From: Platycnemis pennipes
Lineage: Eukaryota > Arthropoda > Insecta > Odonata > Platycnemididae
Length of the DNA: 64,000 bases
Assembly: GCA_933228895.1 (NCBI GenBank)
Contig: OW121854.1
Coordinates: 135,416,426 to 135,480,425 of the forward strand
Direction: 5' to 3'
Shown here: positions 44,183-57,000 of the stretch, piece by piece
How the letters are laid out: every line of letters starts with the position of its first letter
Position numbering within the stretch: position 1 is the first letter of the stretch
Translations under genes and position numbers: made by a program
Notes under the pieces: model-generated
Told to the model about the DNA's origin: nothing
Databases searched by the model: none
Seen by the model: the letters and a program-made list of their open reading frames with translations, nothing else

Positions 44183-47100
44183 AACAAAAATTGACACTAA
44201 GGCCTCTGCTTATCGGTTTTCACCGATTTTTATACAATAATTCATAGCGAAATAAAAAATCCAGATTTTGAGGTGTGTTCTCAAAACAGCTTCCTTCCCA
44301 CTAAATTCACTGTTTCCGCTGTTTAAAAAAAAAAATTGACACTAAGGCCTCTGCTCATCGGTTTTCACCGATTTTTATACAATAATTCATAGCGAAATAA
44401 AAAATCCAGATTCTGAGGTGTGTTCTCAAAAACGTTTCCTTCTCACTAAATTTACTATTTCCGCTTTTTTAAAACAAGAATTGACACTAAGGCCTCTGCT
44501 CATCGGTTTTCACCGATTTTTATACAATAATTCATAGCGAAATAAAAAACCCAGATTCTCGGGTGTGTTCTCAAAACACCTTCCTTCTCACTAAACTCAC
44601 TATTACCGCTGTTTTAAAACAAAAATTGACACTAAGGCCTCTGCTCATCGGTTTTCACCGATTTTTTATACAATAATTCATAGCGAAATAAAAAATCCAG
44701 ATTATAAGGTGTGTTCTCAAAACAGCTTCCTTCCGACTAAATTTACTGTTTCCGCTGTTTTAAAACAAAAATTGACACTAAGGCCTCATCTCATCGGTTT
44801 TCACCGATTTTTATACAATAATTCATAGCGAAATAAAAAATCCAGATTTTGAGGTGTGTTCTCAAAACAGATTTCTTCCCACTAAATTCACTGTTTCCGC
44901 TGTTTTAAAACAAAAATTGAAACTAAGGGGACTGCTCATCGGTTTTCACCGATTTTTATACAATAGTTCATAGCGAAATAAAAAATCCAGATTCTGATCT
45001 GTGTTCTCAAAACAGCTTCCTTCTCACTAAATTTACTATTTCCGCTGTTTTAAAACAAAAATTGACACTAAGGCCTCTGCTCATCGGTTTTCACCAATTT
45101 TTATACAATAATTCATAGCGAAATATAAAACCCAGATTCTGAGGTGTGATCTCAAAAACGTTTCCTTCTCACTAAACTCACTATTACCGCTGTTTTAAAA
45201 CAAAAATTGATACTAAGGCCTCTGCTCATCGGTTTTCACCAATTTTTATACAATAATTCAAAGCGAAATAAAAAATCCAGATTCTTATGTGTGTTCTCAA
45301 AACAGCTTCCTTGTCACAACATTCACTCTTTCCGCTGTTTTAAAACAAAAATCGACACTAAGGCCTCTGCTCATCGGTTTTCACCGTTTTTTTTCAATAA
45401 TTCATAGCGAAATAAAAAACCCAGATTCTGAGGTGTGTTCTCAAAACACCTTCCTTCTAACTAAATTCACTATTTCCGCTGTTTTAAAACAAAAATTAAC
45501 ACTAATGCCTCTGCTCATCGGTTTTCACCGATTTTTATACAATAATTCATAGCGAAATAAAAATCCCAGATTCTGAGGTGTGTTCTCAAAACAGCTTCCT
45601 TCTCACTAATTTTACTGTTTCCGCTGTTTTAAAACAAAGATTGACACTAAGGCCCCTGCTCATCGGTTTTCATCGACTTTTATACAATAATTCAAAGCGA
45701 AATAAAAAATCCAGCTTCTGAGGTGTGTTCTCAAAACACCTTCCTTCGAACCAAATTCACTATTTCCGCTGTTTTAAAACAAAAATTGACACTAAGGCCT
45801 CTGCTCATCGGTTTTCACCGATTTTTATACAATAATTCATAGCGAACTAAAAAAATCCAGATTTTGAGGTGTGTTCTCAAAACAGTTTCCTTCCCACTAA
45901 ATTCACTGTTCCGCTGTTTAAAAAAAAAAATGACACTAAGGCCTCTGCTCATCGGTTTTCACCGATTTTTATACAATAATTCATAGCGAAATAAAAAATC
46001 CAGATTCTGAGGTGTTTTCTCAAACCAGCTTCCTTCTCACTAATTTCACTGTTTCCGCTGTGTTGAAACAAAAATTGACACTACGGCCTCTGCTCATCGG
46101 TTTTCACCGATTTTTATACAATAATTCATAGCGAAATATAATATCCAGATTCCGAGGTGGGTTCTCAAAACACCTTCCTTGTCACAAAATTCACTGTTTC
46201 CGCTGTTTTAAAACAAAAATTTACACTAATGCTTCTGCTCATCGGTTTTCACCGATTTTTATACAATAATTCATAGCGAAATAAAAAACCCAGATTCTGA
46301 GGTGTTCTCAAAACACCTTCCTCTCCACTAAATTCACTATTTCCTCTGTTTTAAAATAAAAATTGACACTAAGGCCACTGCTCATCGGTTTTCACCGATT
46401 TTTATACAATAATTCATGGGGAAATAAAAAATCCAGATACTGAGGTGTTCTCAAAACACCTTCCTCTCCACTAAATTCACTGTTTCCGCTGTTTTAAAAC
46501 AAAACTTGACACTAAGGCCACTGCTCATCGGTTTTCACCGATTTTTATACAATAATTCATAGCGAAATAAAAAATCCAGATTTTGAGGTGTGTTCTCAAA
46601 ACAGATTCCTTCCCACTAAATTCACTGTTGCCGCTGTTTTAAAACAAAAATTGAAACTAATGCCTCTGCTCATCGGTTTTCACCGATTTTTATACAATAA
46701 TTCAAAGCGAAATAAAAAATCCAGATTCTGATGTGTGTTCTCAAAACAGCTTCCTTGTCACAAAATTCACTGTTTCCGCTGTTTTAAAACATAAATCGAC
46801 ACTTAGGCCTCTGCTCATCGGTTTCACCGATTTTTATACAATAATTCATAGCGAAATAAAAAATCCAGATTTTGAGGTGTGTTTTCAAAACAGCTTCCTT
46901 CTCACTAAATTTACTATTATCGCTGTTTTAAAACAAAAATTGACACTAAGGCCTCTGCTCATCGGTTTTCACCGATTATTATACAATAATTCATAGCGAA
47001 ATAAAAAATCCAGATTCTGTGGTGTGTTCTCAAAACACCTTCCTTCTCACTAAATTCACTACTTCACCTGTTTTAAAACAAAAATTGACACTAAGGCCCC

Positions 47101-47217
47101 TGCTAATCGGTTTTCACCGACTTTTATACAATAATTCATAGCGAAATAAAAAATCCAGATTCTGAGGTGTGTTCTCAAAACACCTTCCTTCGAACCAAAT
47201 TCACTATTTCCGCTGGT
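44183..47217. repeat. Homogeneous ~145-bp satellite array, segment 2
   Basis: About 21 monomers of the young family between the two piggyBac copies, resuming at the TTAA in the phase in which the array was interrupted (TTAAAACAAAAATTGACAC). Includes slightly shortened monomers with GAGGTGTTCTCAAAACACCT at about 46300-46460. Confidence 0.95.
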
Positions 47218-47221
47218 TTAA

Positions 47222-49973
47222 CCCATTACTGCCCAGCGTATGATATATCATACTCAAAAAAATGTCATAATAATAAGCCTCTCTATGTTCTGGGATGCCC
47301 AAAATTCGTTTGTCAATGTTTATTTTGGGTTCCAGACAGTTGAGGGAATTAGGGAAGGGGAACTTTTGTGTAATTTTGATAGCCCTTCTGCCTCCCAGCC
47401 ACCACGGAAGTCAGTGCATGTTTTCAGAGCAGAGGAAATGGAACGGAGGTAAGTTAAAATGAATGTTTTTATCTGTTTTTAATCACTAATAGTTCATTCC
47501 TTGTTTTTCCTGAGTAGATAATATTTAAACTATGATAATCACTCCTCGTCAGTTGTTATCATGTAAAGTTTTGGCCACAGTGGATGAATATTGATTGACG
47601 TATGAAATATCATACGCTGGGCATTCGGAGGTCTAAAGTACCCTTTTTCAGGTCAACCCAGGTACGGACGGGGAGGCAATTCTCAACATTTTAGAGACTT
47701 TAGAGGACGATGAATACCTCACAACATGCATTGAATCAGCAGATGAGCTGGACTTGGTTATATCTGCTGATCCAGATGGTGTTGACAGTGACCAAGATGA
47801 CGTAGGAAGTGACTGCGTAGGCAATTTAGCTACCAGCAGAGACCTAGGAAAGGGAGTTCTTTGACAAGCCCTAGAGGTGAGAACTGTTAAAAATAAGTAT
47901 AATGTACGGGAGCGGAACAGCCTAGATGTCATGCAAGAAACCGCTGATGACTCTGTTACTGATATTCCATCAAATACTGCTTCGAGACCTTGCAAGCGCC
48001 CAAAAATGGAAAATTCAGTGGCTAACAAGAAAAAAGTGAACATGGAGAAACAAAACTTTAGGCAAAGCACTTAAATTCCGTCAGAGAGAGATTAGAGAGC
48101 CCAACTGCTTCGAAGAGTGGCGTATTAAAATCTATAGCCCTATTTATATCTTTCGGCTAATATTTCATGACGAAATAATTTTAAAAATATGCAAAGAAAC
48201 AATGGCTTATGCCATGCAGAAGGGCCACAAAATACACTTCCCCTTACAACATTGAAAAATATTTAGGCAATTTGTTGCTCTCTGGGTACAGCCCCAACCC
48301 GCACAGGCGCATGTTCTGGGAAATGCGAGCTGATACAATGCCATCGTTTCTTGTATGCCAAGAAATAGATTTGAGCTGATTCACAGATTTTTTCACCTAA
48401 ATGACAACTCAAGTTATGACTGTAGTGACAAACTACAAAGTACGCCCCATTATAGAGAACCTAAACAAATAGTTTCAAGAACTTGCTACTCCATTTGGCG
48501 ATAAGTTTTCCCTTGATGAAGTCATGGAGTCCTATTGTGGTCATCACTTGGCAAAGCAGTTCATACGCGGGAAGTCCATACCTTATGGGTTCAAGATTTG
48601 GTGCCTCAACACGTCGAAGGGATATCTCCTAAAATTTAAACCGTATCTGGGAGCTACTGGATTGAAAGTTGGGCACAACACAAGGCTAGTCGGTGGAGAA
48701 GAGAGAGTGCAATAGATTTCTCCCAGATCAAAGCACAGTCTTCGTAGACAATTACTTCATCTCTTTGAAAGTACTAGAACCCTTGTCCAGTAAAGATTTC
48801 AAATGTGTTGGAACCATTAGATCAGACCGCATAGAAAAAGCTCCACTATGAAATTTGAAGAAATAAACTAGGGGGTCCTTTCATGCCATACAAGATGAGG
48901 CAAATCAACTAACGTTACTCAGATGGAGCGACAATAATCAAGTCACTACTGTGGCGATAAATATAATGTGCCAGGAAGTTCTAGAAGGACAGAGCTGTCG
49001 GTGTGACAGAAAGGGAAAAATTTCAAATCAGTGCCTCAAACTACTTTGATCCAGGAGTACAATAGACATGGGAGGAGCACACATAAGCTGAGAGCAGCAC
49101 ATCGAATAAGAATAAGAAGCAAAAAATGGTACTGGGCTCTCATCAGATTCTGCCTGAATGCTGCCGTCGTGAATGGATGGTTTCTCTATCGTATGGAGGA
49201 GAATACTATAACATCTTTAAAATTTATGAGGCGCATCGTCCTGGTGCTACTTACAGGTTCTGAGGCTGACATACCCAAAAGAATACGACAAAAACAAACA
49301 TGTTTAGTTAGTACAAAATTTACTATATTTCGGCAATATTTAAAGCATTTATTACATTTTTCTCTGGAAGTGTGGCGCCTAGTTTTCGATATTTTTAATA
49401 TTTCAAGTTGCCAATGAAATACGATATGATGGTCGTGACCACCTAGTCGACGAAGAATCAACTCAACGCCGCTGTGAACTATGTGGAAAATGCGACAAAT
49501 TAAAGTGCATAAAGTGTAATGTCTGTGTAAATGCGAAGAAGCGTTTCGCACAATTTCATTTGAGACGGTAGTTTATTGTGGACAAATTGATGTAGAACGT
49601 CATAGAAATAAATATGCCCCTTTATGAGTATTTTTCACTGGGAAATTATTATGAATTGTTGTGGAAATGATTATTTCAAATTTTTTTGCGACAAACAACA
49701 GGTCAAACATTTATGATACTGATAACAATTATTATTATAAATGCATTATTTGAGGGTAATCTGCCTTTCTAAGAAATTAAACACATCTGGTAAGAATATG
49801 AATTTTTTACCCCTTAGTGCCCAGCGTATGATTTATCATACGGTCGAAAAAAATGTCAAAACGTTTACTAAACTGGAAAAAAAATTATCCCAAGCTAACA
49901 TGGGTCAGAAAGGCGCCCACAAACGAAATTTGAACGCAAAAATCGGGAATTTTTTCTTTTGGGCAGTAATGGG
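47222..49973 (+). mobile_element. piggyBac-type transposon, copy 2, in satellite
   Basis: Same length (2752 bp), termini and TTAA flanks (47218-47221 and 49974-49977) as copy 1. By eye only about nine substitutions separate the copies (near 47301-47303, 47370, 49206, 49500, 49520, 49543 and 49718-49729), roughly 99.7% identity, with no indel. Shared inactivating lesions and shared satellite flanks show it was copied with the satellite rather than transposed. Confidence 0.95.
47650..49585 (+). pseudogene. piggyBac transposase pseudogene, copy 2
   Basis: Same gene remains and the same early stop and frameshifts as copy 1. It differs in keeping a sense codon (TTA, Leu, at 49500-49502) in the C-terminal Cys finger where copy 1 has TGA, and reads VNAKKRFAQFH after CIKCNVC. 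The TGA after GKGVL (47862) is shared, so both were inherited dead. Confidence 0.85.
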
Positions 49974-52900
49974 TTAAAACAAAAATTGACACTAAGGCCT
50001 CTGCTTATCGGTTTTCACCGATTTTTATACAATAATTCATAGCGAAATAAAAAATCCAGATTTTGAGGTGTGTTCTCAAAACAGCTTCCTTCCCACTAAA
50101 TTCACTGTTTCCGCTGTTTAAAAAAAAAAATTGACACTAAGGCCTCTGCTCATCGGTTTTCACCGATTTTTATACAATAATTCATAGCAAAATAAAAAAT
50201 CCAGATTCTGAGGTGTGTTCTTAAACCAGCTTCCTTCTCACTAATTTCACTGTATCCGCTGTGTTGAAACAAAAATTGACACTACGGCCTCTGCTCATCG
50301 GTTTTCACCGATTTTTATACAATAATTCATAGCGAAATAAAAAATCCAGATTCTGAGGTGTGTTCTCAAAAACGTTTCCTTCTCACTAAATTTACTATTT
50401 CCGCTTTTTTAAAACAAGAATTGACACTAAGGCCTCTGCTCATTGGTTTTCACCGATTTTTATACAATTATTCATAGCGAAATAAAAAACCCAGATTCTC
50501 GGGTGTGTTCTCAAAACACCTTCCTTCTCACTAAACTCACCATTACCGCTGTTTTAAAACAAAAATTGACACTAAGGCCTCTGCTCATCGGTTTTCACCG
50601 ATTTTTTATACAATAATTCATAGCGAAATAAAAAATCTAGATTATAAGGTGTGTTCTCAAAACAGCTTCCTTCCGACTAAATTTACTGTTTCCGCTGTTT
50701 TAAAACAAAAATTGACACTAAGGCCTCATCTCATCGGTTTTCACCGATTTTTATACAATAATTCATAGCGAAATAAAAAATCCAGATTTTGAGGTGTGTT
50801 CTCAAAACAGATTTCTTCCCACTAAATTCACTGTTTCCGCTGTTTTAAAACAAAAATTGAAACTAAGGGGACTGCTCATCGGTTTTCACCGATTTTTATA
50901 CAATAATTCATAGCGAAATAAAAAATCCAGATTCTGATCTGCGTTCTCAAAACAGCTTCCTTCTCACTAAATTTACTATTTCCGCTGTTTTAAAACAAAA
51001 ATTGACACTAAGGCCTCTGCTCATCGGTTTTCACCAATTTTTATACAATAATTCATAGCGAAATATAAAACCCAGATTCTGAGGTGTGATCTCAAAAACG
51101 TTTCCTTCTCACTAAACTCACTATTACCGCTGTTTTAAAACAAAAATTGATACTAAGGCCTCTGCTCATCGGTGTTCACCAATTTTTATACAATAATTCA
51201 AAGCGAAATAAAAAATCCAGATTCTTATGTGTGTTCTCAAAACATATTCCTTGTCACAACATTCACTCTTTCCGCTGTTTTAAAACAAAAATCGACACTA
51301 AGGCCTCTGCTCATCGGTTTTCACCGTTTTTTTTCATTAATTCATAGCGAAATAAAAAACCCAGATTCTGAGGTGTGTTCTCAAAACACCTTCCTTCTAA
51401 CTAAATTCACTATTTCCGCTGTTTTAAAACAAAAATTAACACTAATGCCTCTGCTCATCGGTTTTCACCGATTTTTATACAATAATTCATAGCGAAATAA
51501 AAATCCCAGATTCTGAGGTGTGTTCTCAAAACAGCTTCCTTCTCACTAATTTTACTGTTTCCGCTGTTTTAAAACAAAGATTGACACTAAGGCCCCTGCT
51601 CATCGGTTTTAATCGACTTTTATACAATAATTCAAAGCGAAATAAAAAATCCAGCTTCTGAGGTGTGTTCTCAAAACACCTTCCTTCTCACTAAACTCAC
51701 TATTGCCGCTGTTTTAAAACAAAAATTGACACTACGGCCTCTGCTCATCGGTTTTCACCGATTTTTATACAATAATTCATAGCGAAATATAATATCTAGA
51801 TTCCGAGGTGGGTTCTCAAAACACCATCCTTGTCACAAAATTCACTGTTTCCGCTGTTTTAAAACAAAAATTTACACTAATGCTTCTGCTCATCGGTTTT
51901 CACCGATTTTTATACAATAATTCATAGCGAAATAAAAAACCCAGATTCTGAGGTGTTCTCAAAACACCTTCCTCTCCACTAAATTCACTATTTCCTCTGT
52001 TTTAAAATAAAAATTGACACTAAGGCCACTGCTCATCGGTTTTCACCGATTTTTATACAATAATTCATGGGGAAATAAAAAATCCAGATTCTGAGGTGTT
52101 CTCAAAACACCTTCCTCTCCACTAAATTCACTATTTCCGCTTTTTTAAAACAAAACTTGACACTAAGGCCACTGCTCATCGGTTTTCACCGATTTTTATA
52201 CAATAATTCATAGCGAAATAAAAAATCCAGATTTTGAGGTGTGTTCTCAAAACAGATTTCTTCCCACTAAATTCACTGTTGCCGCTGTTTTAAAACAAAA
52301 ATTGAAACTAATGCCTCTGCTCATCGGTTTTCACCGATTTTTATACAATAATTCAAAGCGAAATAAAAAATCCAGATTCTGATGTGTGTTCTCAAAACAG
52401 CTTCCTTGTCACAAAATTCACTGTTTCCGCTGTTTTAAAACATAAATCGACACTTAGGCCTCTGCTCATCGGTTTCACCGATTTTTATACAATAATTCAT
52501 AGCGAAATAAAAAATCCAGATTTTGAGGTGTGTTTTCAAAACAGCTTCCTTCTCACTAAATTTACTATTATCGCTGTTTTAAAACAAAAATTGACACTAA
52601 GGCCTCTGCTCATCGGTTTTCACCGATTATTATACAATAATTCATAGCGAAATAAAAAATCCAGATTCTGTGGTGTGTTCTCAAAACACCTTCCTTGTCC
52701 CAAAATTCACTGTTTCCGCTTTTTTAAAACAAGAATTGACACTAAGGCCTCTGCTCATTGGTTTTCACCGATTTTTATACAATTTTTCATAGCGAAATAA
52801 AAAACCCAGATTCTGAGGTGTGTTCTCAAAACACCTTCCTTCTCACTAAACTCACTATTACCGCTGTTTTAAAACAAAAATTGACACTAAGGCCTCTGCT

Positions 52901-54099
52901 CATCGGTTTTCACCGATTTTTTATACAATAATTCATAGCGAAATAAGAAATCCAGATTCTGAGGTGTGTTCTCAAAACACCTTTCTTCTCACTAAATTCA
53001 CTATTTCCGCTGTTTTAAAACAAAAATTGACACCAAGGCTTCTGCCCATTAGTTTTCCGATTTTTATACAATAATTCATAGAGAAATAAAAAATCCAGAT
53101 TTTGAGGTGTGTTTTCAAAACAGCTTCCTTCTCACTAAATTTACTATTTCCGCTGTTTTAAAACAAAAATTGACACTAAGGCCTCTGCTCATCGGTTTTC
53201 ACCGATTTTTATACAATAATTCATAGCGAAATAAAAAATCCAGATTCTGTGGTGTGTTCTCAAAACAGCTTCCTTGTCACAAAATTCACTATTTCCGCTG
53301 TTTTAAAACAAAAATGGACATAAGGCCTCTGCTCATCGGTTTTCACCGATTTTTATACAAAAATTTATAGCAAGAATAAAAAATCCAGATTCTGAGGTGT
53401 GTTCTCAAAACACCTTCCTTCTCACTAAACTCACTATTACCGCTGTTTTAAAACAAAAATTGACACTAAGGCCTCTGCTCATCGGTTTTCACCGATTTTT
53501 TATACAATAATTCATAGCGAAATAAGAAATCCAGATTCTGAGGTGTGTTCTCAAAACAGCTTCCTTCCGACTAAATTTACTGTTTCCGCTGTTTTAAAAC
53601 AAAAATTGACACTAAGGCCTCTGCTCATCGGTTTTCACCGCTTTTTATACAATAATTCATAGCGAAATAAAAAATCCAGATTTTGAGGTGTGTTCTCAAA
53701 ACAGATTTCTTCCCACTAAATTCACTGTTTCCGCTGTTTTAAAACAAAAATTGAAACTAATGGGACTGCTCATCGGTTTTCACCGATTTTTATACAATAA
53801 TTCATAGCGAAATAAAAAATCCAGATTCTGATCTGTGTTCTCAAAACAGCTTCCTTGTCACAAAATTCACTGTTTCCCCTGTTTTAAAACAAAAATCGAC
53901 ATTAAGGCCTCTGCTCATCGGTTTTCACCGATTTTTATACAATAATTCATACCGAAATAAAAAATCCAGATTTTGAGGTGTGTTTTCAAAACAGCTTCCT
54001 TCTCACTAAATTTACTATTTCCGCTGTTTTAAAACAAAAATTGACACTAAGGCCTCTGCTCATCGGTTTTCACCGATTTTTATACAATAATTCATAGCG

Positions 54100-57000
54100 A
54101 AATAAAAAATCCAGATGCTGAGGTGTGTTCTCAAAACACCTTCCTTGTCACAAAATTCACTGTTTCCGCTGTTTTAAAACAGAAATTGACACTAAGGCCT
54201 CTGCTCATCGGTTTTCACCGATTTTTATACAATAATTCATAGCGAAATAAAAAATCCAGATCTGAGGTGTGTTCTCAAAACACCTTCCTTCTCACTTATT
54301 TCACTATTTCCGCTGTTTTAAAACAAAAATTGACACCAAGGCTTCTGCCCATTGGTTTTCACCGATTTTTATACAATAATTCATAGCGAAATAAAAAATC
54401 CAGATTCTGAGGTGTGTTCTAAAAACACCTCCCTTCTCACTTATTTCACTGTTTCCGCTGTTTTAAAACAAAAATCGACACTAAGGCCTCTGATCATCGG
54501 TTTTCACCGATTTTATACAATAATTCATAGCGAAATAAAAAATCCAGATTTTGAGGTGTTTTTTCAAAACAGCTTCCTTCTCACTAAATTTACTATTTCC
54601 GCTGTTTTAAAACAAAAATTGACACTAAGGCCTCTGCTCATCGGTTTTCACCGATTTTTATACAATAATTCATAGCGAAATAAAAAACCCAGATTCTGAG
54701 GTGTGTTCTCAGAAACGTTTCCTTCTCACTAAATTCACTATTTCCGCTGTTTTAAAACGAAAATTGTCACTAAGGCTTCTGCCCATTAGTTTTCCGATTT
54801 TTATACAATAATTCATAGAGAAATAAAAAATCCAGATTTTGAGGTGTGTTTTCAAAACAGCTTCCTTCTCACTAAATTTACTATTTCCGCTGTTTTAAAA
54901 CAAAAATTGACACTAAGGCCTCTGCTCATCGGTTTTCACCGATTTTTATACAATAATTCATAGCGAAATAAAAAATCCAGATTCTGTGGTGTGTTCTCAA
55001 AACAGCTTCCTTCTCACTAAATTCACTATTTCCGCTGTTTTAAAACAAAAATGGACATAAGGCCTCTGCTCATCGGTTTTCACCGATTTTTATACAAAAA
55101 TTTATAGCAAGAATAAAAAATCCAGATTCTGAGGTGTGTTCTCAAAACACCTTCCTTCTCACTAAACTCACTATTACCGCTGTTTTAAAACAAAAATTGA
55201 CACTAAGGCCTCTGCTCATCGGTTTTCACCGATTTTTATACAATAATTCATAGCGAAATAAAAAATCCAGATTCTGATCTGTGTTCTCAAAATAGCTTCC
55301 TTCCGACTAAATTTACTGTTTCCGCTGTTTTAAAACAAAAATTGACACTAAGGCCTCTGCTCATCGGTTTTCACCGATTTTTATACAATAATTCATAGCG
55401 AAATAAAAAATCCAGATTTTGAGGTGTGTTCTCAAAACAGATTTCTTCCCACTAAATTCACTGTTTCCGCTGTTTTAAAACAAAAATTGAAACTAAGGGG
55501 ACTGCTCATCGGTTTTCACCGATTTTTATACAATAATTCATAGCGAAATAAAAAATCCAGATTCTGATCTGTGTTCTCAAAACAGCTTCCTTGTCACAAA
55601 ATTCACTGTTTCCCCTGTTTTAAAACAAAAATCGACATTAAGGCCTCTGCTCATCGGTTTTCACCGATTTTTATACAATAATTCATAGCGAAATAAAAAA
55701 TCCAGATTTTGAGTTGTGTTTTCAAAACAGCTTCCTTCTCACTAAATTTACTATTTCCGCTGTTTTAAAACAAAAATTGACACTAAGGCCTCGGCTCATC
55801 GGTTTTCACCGATTTTTATACAATAATTCATAGCGAAATAAAAAATCCAGATGCTGAGGTGTGTTCTCAAAACACCTTCCTTGTCACAAAATTCACTGTT
55901 TCCGCTGTTTTAAAACAGAAATTGACACTAAGGCCTCTGCTCATCGGTTTTCACCGATTTTTATACAATAATTCATAGCGAAATAAAAAATCCAGATTCT
56001 GAGGTGTGTTCTCAAAACACCTTCCTTCTCACTTATTTCACTATTTCCGCTGTTTTTTAAACAAAAATTGACACCAAGGCTTCTGCCCATTGGTTTTCAC
56101 CGATTTTTATACAATAATTCATAGCGAAATAAAAAATCCAGATTCTGAGGTGTGTTCTAAAAACACCTTCCTTCTCACTTATTTCACTGTTTCCGCTGTT
56201 TTAAAACAAAAATCGACACTAAGGCCTCTGATCATCGGTTTTCACCGATTTTATACAATAATTCATAGCGAAATAAAAAATCCAGATTTTGAGGTGTTTT
56301 TTCAAAACAGCTTCCTTCTCACTAAATTTACTATTTCCGCTGTTTTAAAACAAAAATTGACACTAAGGCCTCTGCTCATCGGTTTTCACCGATTTTTATA
56401 CAATAATTCATAGCGAAATAAAAAACCCAGATTCTGAGGTGTGTTCTCAGAAACGTTTCCTTCTCACTAAATTCACTATTTCCGCTGTTTTAAAACGAAA
56501 ATTGTCACTAAGGCTTCTGCCCATTGGTTTTCACCGATTTTTATACCATAATTCATAGCGAAATAAAAAATCCAGATTCTGAGGTGTGTTCTCAAAACAC
56601 CTTCCTTCTAACTAAATTCACTATTTCCGCTTTTTTAAAACAATAATTAACACTAATGCCTCTGCTCATCGGTTTTCACCGATTTTTATACAATAATTCA
56701 TAGCGAAATAAAAAACCCAGATTCTGAGGTGTGTTCTCAAAAACGTTTCCTTCTCACTTAACTCACTATTACCGCTGTTTAAAAACAAAAAATTGACACT
56801 AAGGCCTCTGCTCATCGGTTTTCACCGATTTTTATACAATAATTCATAGCGAAATAAAAAATCCAGATTTTGAGGTGTGTTCTCAAAACAGCTTCCTTCT
56901 CACTAAATTCACTATTTCCGCTGTTTTAAAACAAAAATGGACATAAGGCCTCTGCTCATCGGTTTTCACCGATTTTTATACAAAAATTTATAGCAAGAAT

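Larger units (their letters stand above)
41220..52665. repeat. ~5.8-kb higher-order block with embedded piggyBac, duplicated in tandem
   Basis: Block A (about 41220-47014) and block B (about 47015-52665) are colinear: satellite flank, piggyBac, then the same succession of variant monomers. The two transposons are exactly 5795 bp apart. Downstream the shift becomes 5940 (one extra monomer in B at about 50180-50320) and later 5651 (one or two monomers fewer), showing indels of whole monomers. Flanking monomers on both sides of the transposon are identical in the two blocks. Confidence 0.92.
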
